Below are positions 36,407 to 46,760 of a DNA stretch of 64,000 nucleotides, piece by piece. A program made the position numbers and the translations under genes. Numbering within the stretch: the stretch's first letter is position 1; each line of letters starts with the position of its first letter. This DNA is from Zhengitettix transpicula (Eukaryota; Arthropoda; Insecta; Orthoptera; Tetrigidae). Under the pieces are notes generated by a model. The model made no database searches, was not told the origin of the DNA, and worked only from the letters and a program-made list of their open reading frames with translations. Location: positions 138,713,600 to 138,777,599 of the forward strand of contig CM073590.1 in NCBI GenBank assembly GCA_037074705.1. Direction: 5' to 3'.

Positions 36407-37593
36407 AATATACAACAATAATACGTTAATTAATTTTTAATTTAAAGAATTTGCCTCACGTTTAAGCGCCAAAATGTAATAATTAAAATTGAGCTTTATT
36501 TATTTTATATTTAGAGAATTTGATGAATTTACCTCAAGTGAAGCGTCATTTAGTTAATAATTAAATGGAAGGAGTTAATTAAATGAAATAATAATCAAAA
36601 ATTAACAGACAAAATATTTATTTATTTTGTGGCAATAAAGATAATTACAACAAAATTTCAGATCTTTCTCTCTTTCAGGGCCTCTACTGGGTTTGATAAT
36701 GGACACAACAAGTTGATTTAAAAATCTTATTAACAAACAGTTCACAATTTACCTAAACAATATGTCGATAGAAAGAAGTTTTAAAGTAAAGAAATTAACT
36801 CTGATTGACAATTAAAAGAGAACGAAATCTGACCTTATCCTCTAATTAGCGTTTACAATTAATCATTAGTTTTGGGTTTGTTACTTACATCTGTGCAGCT
36901 GAAACCAGCATTCCTTTTGGTTTCGGAAGTACACTATTGCAAAATTATACACTGATTCTAAACACTATTAAAGAATAAACTGATAGGCTCCCAGGAAGTC
37001 GGATGATCCTCTTGAATGTCAGCTATCTGATGTCTGCTTGCCTTACAGGAATCCTATGATTCGTAGATTTATTAGCCTTTTACTGATTTGGACTTAAACT
37101 GCTACGTATCTCCTTGAACATTTATTTTAACTGTTTATTCTTTCGGAGCGAACTAACTTTTCTTTAGCTCCTGGCTGTAGACTTAAACTGCTATTACTTT
37201 TCAATTATTTACGCTGCAATACTTGCAGCGGGAATTTTTTCTTCGTATTAATTTACAACTTTAGCTAGTTATACATTGACGATGTCTAGTCTCTGCTCAA
37301 ATTATATTTCTTGTTCTGCTCCTCATAATGTCTATCAGCCATCAGCTCCTAACAATCTTTATCCGCTAACTAACAGTTATATTACTTGTTCTGCTCCTCA
37401 TTATGTTTTTTCCGCAAACTCACTCCTGCTTCTCCCGAGTTTTAGCGCGCATACGCCATTTTTGACTTTTCGACAAAGCAAGTGAGCTTGCTTTTCCATG
37501 GTTGCTTTGTTCGACCAGACCACTATAATGGATTTATCAAACAATTCAAATTTTACGTCGAAACAATTAATGGCCTAATTAATTGTAATTACA
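36404..37593 (-). mobile_element. Solo LTR-like element, copy 3, with duplicated primer-site-like tail
   Basis: On the reverse strand it starts TGTAATTACAATTAATTAGG at 37593 and ends GTTGTATATTACA at 36404, with ATAT flanks in a TA tract. Family marker (complement of TCAGGGCCTCTACTGGGTTT) is at 36676. Its 3' end carries two primer-binding-site-like motifs, at 36531-36548 (TGACGCTTCACTTGAGGT) and 36453-36471 (TGGCGCTTAAACGTGAGGC). Each is followed by AAATTC and an A/T stretch ending ATTACA, so a terminal segment of about 75-90 bp is tandemly duplicated. It shares AAATGGCGTATGCGCGCTAA with copy 4. The frame at 37276-37485 is incidental. Confidence 0.78.
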
Positions 37594-38710
37594 ATATATA
37601 TATATATATATAAAACTGAAGTAGGCTATAATAGGTTAAGTAATTTAAATTTGTTTCTTACTATAAATTATATCGTTCATTATTTTAAATTATTTTTTTT
37701 GTACAGATGATTACGCACTGAAATGTAAACATGTTTGTGGCCAACTAAGAGTTTCACGAATGAAACCAGAATTTGGGTTCGTCTTATAAGGCAAACCTCA
37801 ACTTCATCAACAAATTATTCGTTATACTGGTATAAAACTGCTTAGCAGCCTAGAGATGGGTATAAAACCGTTATTAATCTAATAAAGTTAATTATGAAGT
37901 ATGCGGTCCACAAATAGTTGATTTTCATTATTATTCCCCAAAAATACGGATGTTACTCTTTATTTACTAAATATTTGTACGCTATTATTTTCTTTTTCAT
38001 GCCTTATTTGACGCTAAGTAATTACTACTACTTCCAGAGCGAAAAAGAGGTGCTTTGTCACACAAGAATAGTGAAGAGAGTGGAAACACTAGGATTTGGG
38101 TTGAGTTTAAAATCTATAGAGCTGGATTTTGTGTACGAATCTATTTGCTGAGGACTACGTAAAATCTTAGAGCGGGTTGAGCCAAGTAGCGCTGGACCCT
38201 CAGTATCGTGGCTACAAAATTATCCTGTGAGCGGTGTGGTCACGCAGACGAGTGTAAATGACTTTTAAAAGAGTTTTAAGATGAACCAACTATCAAAATC
38301 TATGTAAAATAATTTCATTAATCACTTCACGCAGAGGAAAGTTTTCAATAATTACTGTTTCCCACATTACCTTGATCATAAATAATCTCATTCGGTAATT
38401 AGATATGAAGTAAATAAGCATATTTTATTACATAACGTAGTAGATTAAATCTACTGTCTCCCAAAGTAATTAATTTATAATTCATTGATCAAATTGAGTG
38501 TTTCTGTTAATAAATATATTGTAATTATTAAAAACAAATTGAATATAACCTTATAATTACGTAAATGTAGGTAAGTCAGCTGTTCGTAACGTCAGAAAGC
38601 GGGGATCTACAAAAAAGAAGTTAATAAATATTACAATGTATTTCTCCATTTTTATTTTATATTATCTGCAGTTTTTTGTACTCTATTCTTATATTTTATA
38701 AAGTAGTAGT
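37594..38710. other. TA tract then mostly unique sequence
   Basis: 37594-37612 continues the TA tract. Beyond it no gene was recognised. The forward frame at 37918-38151 (77 aa) has no known domain. Confidence 0.35.
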
Positions 38711-39338
38711 TTGGTGCCGGGCGTTGCAAGAGTTGCCACAATTAAACTGAGCGACATTCATAGCCCCGGATTTTACTCGAATCTCGGCTTTTTTTACATT
38801 ATTTTATGTAACGCTCTTCCACCCCCATCCTTAAGCAGCCTCTCTCCCACGCCTATAGGGGTTGAAATTATACACAAAAATATCTAGATAAACGCTATCT
38901 ATAATTAACCCTAGAAAATTAGAATATCGGCCGTTTTAACATGTTTGAAAAGTTTTACTCCCGCCCACCATACGCCCCTGGGAGTTAAACGGCAAGATGA
39001 ATGTCATAATTAAACTCAGCAACTTCGGATTCGACTCAAATCTCGGTTGGTTTCGAGCTATTTTTGTAACCCCCTTCTACCACCACCTCTAAGGGAGCCT
39101 CCCTCAAATACAGAAGGGGTTGAATTATACACAAAAAACGGCTAAAATACTATCAATCTCACTGATCCAGAAAAACATTTATCCAGCGCAAACATAGGTG
39201 GTAAACGTGTCTAACTCCCACAGTGTGTGTTTCCGGTTCAAAAGAAAGACGTATACGAAATTTGGTCAAATTTGAACAACGGGTGCAACGGTAAGCTGAA
39301 CGAACAACCACTAATATACATACATGCACATACACTAA
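38711..39338 (+). mobile_element. GCCCGGCGTTGC-headed element with internal tandem repeat
   Basis: The head, TTGGTGCCGGGCGTTGCAAG, matches the head at 57588 (CTAGCTGGGTGCCCGGCGTT). The tail includes AACAACGGGTGCAACGGTAA and ACGAACAACC, then short CATA repeats, matching the tail logic at 58080-58170. Inside are about two units of the ~270-bp repeat that forms the array at 40938-42850 (ATTAAACTGAGCGACATTCA at 38741; ATGTCATAATTAAACTCAGC near 39001). No protein is encoded; the transposition class is unknown. Confidence 0.65.
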
Positions 39339-39539
39339 CAGTCAATTTTAGTTATAAGATGCATGTAATGGTGAATTAGTTTGTCTTACATCCTTAAATA
39401 TAAAACTGACATGATACAACTCGTATAATTTTATTTCCCTATTCTATTTGTCAGTGTCTTATGTTGTTTAATCAGCGTGCTATTAATATTGTCACGCTGT
39501 TACTGTACAGAACTAAAGATTACTACTGTAATGAAGTTT
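39339..39539. other. AT-rich, nothing recognised
   Basis: No feature recognised. Confidence 0.4.
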
Positions 39540-39960
39540 GCTAACAAATTAAGGTAATACATCCACGCAGAAGTTTCCGAAACACACAGCAATTAAGTTC
39601 ATGGGCCTTACCTCTCGTAACTCAAGGCAGCCAACCTCTGTATTTATAAAAGTTTATTCCTAATTGTTCCGTACGCGATCGATCGAGGCGCAATTTGCAT
39701 ATAGATAGTGTGTTGATGTGCCTTAATGTAACGTACACATTATGCGGGACCAGATGTTATCACAAAACTGAATATTAACTACATCTTTCGGAGATTTATG
39801 CAACGAAAGATATAATTTTCTCTCCGTTTCAGTTTGTGTTTGTTTACGATTTACTTAATCGTCATTTCAATCTCGGTGTGAAACGACTTTATTAACAGTG
39901 TCGAGTTTCACACGTTAATTGTAAACGTTCGGTTGCAATGTGGGTATTAAGCCATATGTA
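39540..39960. promoter_or_regulatory. Candidate conserved cis-regulatory module
   Basis: A balanced, non-repetitive stretch dense in transcription-factor-like words: octamer ATTTGCAT at 39693-39700, forkhead-like TGTTTAC at 39841-39847, homeodomain-like CAATTAAG near 39590 and TTTATTAAC near 39890, and ATCGATCGAG near 39678. No open frame, no repeat match. Motif words occur by chance, so this is inference. Confidence 0.3.
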
Positions 39961-40874
39961 GCGTACTAATTTAAATAACGTATTTGCACAATTTCAGGGA
40001 TCGTAATTTATGCACTGAAGTTCCGGAAAATTTACTGAAGTCCAATAATTTTACTCAAAATAAATGCATTGAATATTTCAATATACATAATATTAGTTTT
40101 ATATCCACTTATTTTCATAATAGTGACTTTTGTTTATCTTTATAAAAGTCACCGTTTCCGCATGTATTGTAACATAATTTATAGTTTCATATAATTTCCA
40201 AATTTACATCATTGTGTCTTCGGAAGATTGCACACTCGTTGATAATAAATATGTTTTAGATGAAGACAAGCTTCTTTTACAGGCTCCAATTTTACGAGTG
40301 TTTGCACATGGTGACAAGTACAGTCAAGATCGATTTCACTTAAAACAACGTAGAGCAATACCGCACTCCCGCACGGTCCTGAAAGCATACCCCAATAGAA
40401 TTTCCAGGCCAATATGCAGAACATTCTTCTCACCTAATTTCTGTGAAATTCTGTCTACACCAGAACACGCAAGTATGTGACGCTGTATAAAATAGGAGGA
40501 GAATTGTTGGAAATAATTACAGATACTAAATAATTGTGCATTGGATATCTGTTTGAAATGGTCGTAAACGGATAATTATATAGGCCTACAAGTCAATTTA
40601 ATTATTTTGAGATTAATTAGATTATAAATGTTGAATATTTTATTGCAGTGTTTCCAACCGGGACCAATATTTAATCTTTTGAATAAATAATTCAGGGAAT
40701 TCAGGACACATACATTCAATCTAATTTACTATTGTCGGCTAATTCATTAGGCAAAGACAAGGATATTTTTACATTGAATCCCAAAAATCTTGTAGTTGTT
40801 ATTTTTCTTTATATCTGGAGGAAGACTATTGTAGAAAACCATCCCTGAATGGTAGTCTTGTAGACAACGGGACG
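39961..40874. other. Mostly unique; small patch with overlapping frames
   Basis: 40209-40480 has overlapping frames on both strands (74 and 88 aa) and a CTTCTTTTACAG acceptor-like sequence at 40270-40281. Neither protein shows a known domain. A spliced exon cannot be excluded. Confidence 0.3.
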
Positions 40875-40937
40875 TTTTTTTTTTTTAGGGTAACAGGCTA
40901 CATGAGGGTAATCCACATGGTGGCAACTCCCCTTTAA
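40875..40937 (-). repeat. Retroposon 3'-end fragment
   Basis: Reverse-strand 3' end of the family: AAAGGGGAGTTGCCACCATG, then the GATTACCCTCATGTAGCC block and GTTACCCT with a 12-13-base poly-A. Only about 60 bp remain, and it joins directly to the satellite array. Confidence 0.85.
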
Positions 40938-42850
40938 TCTGGATTCCACTTGAATCTCGATTGTTTTGCATAATTTTAAGTAATGTCACACCACCCCCAC
41001 CATTAAGGATATATGTTTAAAAATTCCATCCCGTACCATCCCCGCCCTGGGTAGTAAACGACTGATTAAATCTCATAATCAAACTCAGTGACATCCATAA
41101 CCCTGGACTCGACTCCAATCTTGATTGCTTTTGCGTAATATTTATGTAATGCCACTCCACCCCATCCCCTAAGGGGAACTCCCATCCCAATACCGAAAGA
41201 GATTGAACATATAGAGAAATTTTTATAATTTAAATTATCCCGAAATATATTTAATAGACGCAAAAAGCTACCCGTCAACATTTTTTTAAATTTATAACCC
41301 CCAGCCCCGCCCGCCCAACTCCTACCACCCTATCCATCCCGTGAACGTTGTACAGATTGTCATAAATAAACTCAGCGATATCCATTACCTTCGATTTGAC
41401 TCGAATCTCAGTTATTTTCACGTTATTTTCTTGTGAGTACCCTCCACCCGCACCCCTAACTATTCTCCATCCTCAGGCCGCAAGAGAGGTTAAAATATTA
41501 AACACATAACATGGGTAGAATTACTATAAATTTAATTAACCCTGAAAAATATTTATTGAACTCTAATATCGGTCGTTATTTCTTGTTTCAATAATTCCAC
41601 CCCTGTCACCTCCACTACTTCAATTAAATGTCATAACTAAACTCAGCGACATCCAGAACCCTGGCTTTGACTGTAATCTCGGTTTTATTTGCGTTATTTA
41701 TTTGTAACTACCGTTCACCCTCACCCCTAAGAGTGCTCCTTTCCCATGCTGAAAGAGGTTGCAATTATACTCAGATAACATACTTTGAAACACTATGTAT
41801 CTCTTAGATTCCTATAAATATTTAACTGCCTAAATATCGGCTGTTTTAGCTTGTTTGAATGTTTACACCCTCCACTATAAGTGTGCTTTCTAAAGGGGTT
41901 GAAATTTTACAAACAACATCGTTAGATATATTATCAATTTTATTGACGTCGACAATTAATTATTTAACGCAAATATCGACCGTTTAACATGATAGAAAAA
42001 TTCAAACCCGTCCACTTTCGCCCCTTGGGGTTAAATCACCAATTGAATGTCATAATTAAACTCGGCGACATCCATAACCTTGGATTTTACTCCAAACTCG
42101 GTTGTATTCACGTTATTTTATTTTAGCGCTCCGCAAACCCCCACCCTTGAGGGTGCTCCACTTCTAAGCTCGAAAGGGGTTGAAATTATACTCAGAGAAC
42201 ACGTAGAGAAATTTTATGAATATCATTGATCCCGAAAAATTTTTAGTCGTCGCAAAAATCAGTAGATTAACATGTTTGCCAATTTCCACCCCCGTCCCTT
42301 GGAGGTTAATTGCTAGTTGAATGTCATAATTAAATTCAGCGTTATCCGTAACTGTATGTTTGACTCTAGTCTCGGTTGTTTATTTTTTGTAACGGAACTC
42401 AACCCCCATCCCTATCGGAGCTCCTTTCCCATTCCGCAAAAGGTTTAAATTTTATTAACATTCATTGGTACAAACACTATTAATTACTTTTACCCAGAAA
42501 ATTTTTATCTGACTCAAATATCGGTCGTGTTAGCATGTTTGAAAATTTCCACCCCTAACCAACCTCGCTTGGGGGACTTAAACGGCAACTTGAATGTCAT
42601 AATTAAACTCACTGACATCCATAACCCTGGATTCGAGTCCAATCTCGATTGTGTTTGCGTTATTTTAATAGAAATCCACTGCACCCCACCCTTAAGGGTG
42701 CTCCACTCCAAATCACGAAATAAGTCAATATTAAATATATGGAACATGTAGAGAAATTTTATTAATCTCAGTGAAAAATATTTATTAGACTCAAATACCG
42801 ACTGCTTAATATTTTGAAAATTTAACCTCCGTCCACCCCCGCTTAGTATT
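40938..42850. repeat. ~270-bp satellite / VNTR array
   Basis: Diverged tandem units. The anchor word (TGTCATAATTAAACTCAGCG or a variant) occurs at about 41072, 41359, 41629, 42049, 42322 and 42595, giving spacings of 287, 270, 420, 273 and 273. The 420 interval looks like one unit plus a partial unit. Each unit has GACATCCATAACCCTGG, a C-rich CCACCCCCACC block, AAAGGGGTTGAAATTATAC and AATATCGG..TTTAACATGTTTG. The same unit lies inside the element at 38711-39338. Confidence 0.88.
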
Positions 42851-42976
42851 CTAATGTCGCGCTTTTGAAACTTGAATATGTAACGTCTGATACTATGGCA
42901 TTCTGCATTTATTATAGTTTTTAATTATTACAAGCGCTTGAACAAAATAAAAATTATTAGATAAAGAAATATTAAA
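42851..42976. other. Short unassigned gap
   Basis: AT-rich, no feature. Confidence 0.4.
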
Positions 42977-43140
42977 ATAACTGACAAAATAAATGAGCAA
43001 TCATTTTGAGTTCGCCACCTTGCTTGTGCGATGTGTCGTTCTTGCGGCTCTTGCGGCTTTAATTCATCTGACGAAAGCAACAAGTACTGCTGAAATTTTA
43101 CGTGATATTCCTTTTGTCATTTAATTTTGTCCGTTAATTG
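42977..43140 (+). mobile_element. Foldback-family element, left arm truncated
   Basis: The centre matches 30525-30640 (TTTTGAGTTCGCCACCTTGC, then CATCTGACGAAAGCAACAAG, then CTGCTGAAATTTTACGTG). The right end, TTTAATTTTGTCCG, corresponds to TTTAATTTGTCTGC at 30655. The left arm is mostly missing. The CTGACGA ... GAAA order is retained. Confidence 0.6.
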
Positions 43141-43218
43141 GTTACTTGTGTATGTAATTTGTATACTTTCACTACAGACGTTTTATTTGTTATATTTTCA
43201 AGATACAAAGAATCTATC

Positions 43219-43330
43219 GAAAGAGTTCTCTAGGCATCGTTTCGCCTTCAAGTTGACGACAGAGCTTAAGATTGTCGAAACGTCTCAGTTTACCGCCGTT
43301 GGTACCCGTGTGAACCCCGAGAACTCTTTC
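43219..43330 (+). mobile_element. Diverged relative of the 27195 foldback element
   Basis: GAAAGAGTTCTC at 43219 is complemented by GAGAACTCTTTC at 43319. Between them ATTGTCGAAACGTCTCAG and CCGTTGGTACCCGTGTGAAC match the right arm at 27352-27422. The left arm has lost its counterpart sequence. Confidence 0.6.
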
Positions 43331-44291
43331 TGCAGCTAATACACCTGGAAAGCCTTTGATCAAATATAATCGAAAAAAGTAATTTAAAGGGTTGTTAATT
43401 ACACAAAAATTATTCTATTATCCAGTCATATTAAAAAAAATAATAGTTTTATAATGATCAAAATAAATTTTAAATTCAGCTAATTTCATTTTTGTAGCCA
43501 GTTCTATTCTATAAATGACTTACTCGAACAATCTGTGTTATAGAATTTATGTTATAATGCTCGTGGTTTTGTATAATGAATTAATAATATTATATGATTT
43601 TAAATAACTACCATGAGCTATAAAAATTATCTAAGTTTCTGTTAGATTGTATTAGTACCAAAAATTCAAATAATTGTAAAAAGTCTACTTCCGCTATGAA
43701 GCAAAATTAAAGATTATACTGAATGTAGCACTAGTATTTCCCCAAAAATAATGCAACAGTATTGGTTCATGTTATTTTCAATAGCTTCATTTACGGCAGC
43801 ATTAACGTGATGACACATTTTGCAATTGAATTATTTAGATATTACATAGTTAATTACATACCTTTATAACAGTTAATTGTTGTTAAGAAGTTGACTATTC
43901 TTTTTTGATACTCAAATGTGTGGTTGATAAAATTAGGGTTGTCGTCTCTCATATCTGCTCTTGCGTTGTAGAATCACTTGAAGACAGCAACAAGGATTAT
44001 ATAATTGTTATTGTTTAGCTTAAGTAATTTTTAAAAAAATTCACACCGTGATACATTCCTTAACCTCGAATCTTATCTTTTTTTATAAAAATTATTTATT
44101 TATTTGTAGGTACTACACAGACGTAGGTCCATACACTGTTTACACATTCATATACAAAAAAATGAGCCATTGCTACATAGTACGCTTATTCAGTACAATA
44201 TTTACAACTAATACAATTTTTGTCAGATTACTAATTATATACCAGAACCTTATTTTATTTCGTAATTCTAATTTGATAAATATATTATTTC
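43331..44291. other. AT-rich; distal part may be the 3' UTR of the jockey-like element
   Basis: Nothing recognised to about 44040. The 44040-44291 stretch lies immediately 3' (reverse strand) of the RT C-terminal region and may be its 3' UTR. Its forward frame (44048-44305) has no domain. Confidence 0.35.
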
Positions 44292-45219
44292 TTATTTTTC
44301 ATTGAATGATTTATACCGAATATAAATGGAATATAAAGGGAATAAATCTATTTCAGGTGGTAATTGATTGTATAGGGAAGCCATTCTGTGTATTGGAGCC
44401 TTTGAGGCGGTTACTGATGTAATATTAGTGCTATAAAATAATTGCTGGTCTCTGTTCGTAAACGATGGTACATGAAAATTGACATAGGAAAGCAATGTAT
44501 TATCATCAATTTTACCATTACAGAACTTGTAGAGAAAAAGGATTGACGCTCGCTCACGTCTGGTTGAAAGTTTCTCTGTATTATATATTTATAGCAGTTC
44601 ATCGTATAGACTGTCTAAGGTAGTTTCGATGTGATAGAGAAAATATTAGGAACTTCTTCTGAATTTTTTCTCTAGATCTTGAATTTTTGACTTGTAAACA
44701 TGATCCCAAATTAATGAGACACACTTAATATTGGCCTTATCAAAGATAAATATAATAGGGTAGATGTGAATATAAATAGTTTATAACTCCTAACAATTAG
44801 TCATATAACTCTGCTCACTTTTAGTGTGTATTTGTATATATGATCCCAGAAAGTGAGCTTTTGGTCAAATATTACACCGAGGTCTTTGACAGAGTGAAAA
44901 GAAGTTAATAGTTCCGTTACCATTGTGTAATTGTACTTAAAGTAACTTTCCTTTCGTGTAATGATACACATTTTTTTGTGTGAAAAGAAAAGTTTATTTG
45001 TTTCTGACCATGCAACAATTCTGTTCAGATCTTCTTAAAGGGCTGCTCATTCAGCGTTACAGTTTATTTTTCTGATAGTCTGAGGACATCTGCTTAAAGA
45101 AGAAGATTTGAGTTAATGTGTTCAGCAATATCGTTTATGAATAGCAATGGATCAAGATTGCCTTGCGGCACACCCGAACGGGTGAAGAAATTTTCGGGGC
45201 GGAAACCATTGTAACATAC
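44292..45219 (-). pseudogene. Decayed jockey-like reverse transcriptase, 3' block
   Basis: Reverse-strand frames spell the later RT domains. SGVPQGNLDPLLFINDI (about 45110-45175) is RT domain 4. Next comes an active-site region reading ADVLRLS (near 45095) where ADDxKLS is expected, VKDLGVIF (about 44866-44890), and a C-terminal region including NFHVPSFTNRDQQLF and APIHRMASLYNQLPPEIDLF (44370-44480). Frame-shifts and stops are frequent and the YXDD box is damaged, so it is dead. The order and wording fit the jockey/CR1 superfamily of LINEs. The upstream RT domains continue at 46209, beyond an LTR insertion. Confidence 0.82.
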
Positions 45220-46208
45220 TGTAATGCCAATTAATAAATTAGTTTTAATAAAATTTAATTGTAGCGACAGGAGCTTCCAAAACGACAATGGAGCCGAGCT
45301 CTGTTCCTTTGTCGGAAGGTCAAAAATGGCGTATGCGCGCTAAAACTCGGGACAACGATAGTTTAGTTGGTGACGGGACATTTCGGAGGACGGAACAAAT
45401 GAGTCTAGAGTAGAGACTAGCCGTTGTTTAATGTATTATTAAACAAAGTTGTGAGTTTAAGACAAAGTAAAAACATTCACGGAAGCATTTAAATCGTAAA
45501 TATTGCTAAGTAAAAGCAGTGTACGTCTGTAGCCAACCAGGAATAGTTACGTTGCAGTTTAAGTCCCAAGCGGTAAAAAGACTAGCAAATCTATGGATCA
45601 CAGGATTCATATAAGGCAAGCAGTCACCAGATAGCTGACAAAACGGAGGATAATCCGAGTTCCTGGAAGCCTATCAAGGTTGACTTCAAGAGTGTAAAAT
45701 CTGTGAGCCAATATTAGAATCAGTGTAAAATTTTTGCAATAGCGTACTCCCGAAAACAAAAGGAATGCTGGAACCAGCTGGACAGATGTAAATAATGATT
45801 TATGTAAACGTAATTAAAAGATAGAAGTCAGATTTCGTCATATTTTAATTGTCAATCAGAGTTAATTTCTTTTCTTTTAATTTCTTACATATTGTCTAGA
45901 TGAATTATAAACTGTGTGTTAATAAGGTTTTTAAAACAACTTCTTGTGTCCATTATCAAACCCAGTTGAGACCCTGAGATCTAAAATTTTAAATTGTAAT
46001 GGTTTTTGAGTTATTTCCACAAAATAAATAAATATTTAGTTTGTTAATTGATTATCTTTTCATTTAATAAAACGCCTTCTATTTAATCATTATATTTTGG
46101 CTCTTAAATAAATTAAATTAATTAAAGCTCCATTGTTGTTTATTACATATTGGCCTCCACAACGTGGGGCAAATTAAACTAAATAAAGGTTTTCTTTTGA
46201 TTACTACA
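45220..46208 (+). mobile_element. Solo LTR-like element, copy 4, inside a LINE
   Basis: It starts TGTAATGCCAATTAATAAAT and ends GATTACTACA. ATAC is duplicated at 45216-45219 and 46209-46212. Family marker ATCAAACCCAGTTGAGACCC is near 45955. An internal terminus TGTTTATTACA (to 46146) is followed by TGGCCTCCACAACGTGGGGC at 46151-46170, which matches a tRNA-Lys-type primer binding site over its 3' two thirds, then AAATTAAACT and the final end. A fainter TTTGGCTCTTAAATAAATT occurs about 50 bp earlier, suggesting a second, older duplicate. It splits the reverse-strand LINE RT, so it inserted after the LINE did. Confidence 0.82.
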
Positions 46209-46760
46209 ATACGTACTGTTTCCTGTCTTGTACATAAGATCTAATAAGATTAATGTGTGTAATTTTTCTATTAACATTTTGTGATTGACATTGTCGAAGG
46301 CTGTTTTGAAATCTACTTGGCCTCCAGTATCTAAGATTTTATGTAGGACTTCTACATCATTTGTAAGATTAGTTACTTTAAATTTACCTTTTATAAAACC
46401 CGTGTTTGTTAATACAGATTAGTGGTCTAACGTTGTCGGAAAGAAATTTGTGTAATATGCTTTCGAAAATTTTATGCTGGAGCAGCGAGAAGCGCGATTG
46501 GTCTGTAATTCTTTATGTCTGATCGGCTACCACTTTTGAATATACCCGTAACTTCCGTTTGTTTCCATAAGGTGGAGAAAACTCCATGATGGAGAAATAA
46601 ATTATAAATACGCAGAAAAGGTTTGATGAGATCTTTGAGACCTTTTATTTCATGGAGGAATTTTATCCGGCTCAGCTGACACTTTTGGCTTTAATTTATT
46701 AATAGCTTCTAAAACATCATCATTCTTTTCTACTTTTGCAAATATTCAAAATGTTATTAT
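46209..46760 (-). pseudogene. Decayed jockey-like reverse transcriptase, 5' block
   Basis: Reverse-strand pieces of the early RT domains: VLEAINKLKPKVSAEPDKIP (about 46660-46720), SDIKNYRPIALL (46488-46521) and FKTAFDNVNHKMLIEKL (about 46265-46315), the last containing the first catalytic Asp region. They lie in several frames with stops. The reading continues into YNGFRPENFF at about 45200 once the LTR is skipped, so both blocks are one element. The endonuclease domain upstream is not visible. Confidence 0.8.

Noticed and set aside
40209..40480. Possible exon with acceptor-like CTTTTACAG
   Set aside because: Frames exist on both strands, no domain is seen, and there is no matching donor or neighbouring exon that I can support.
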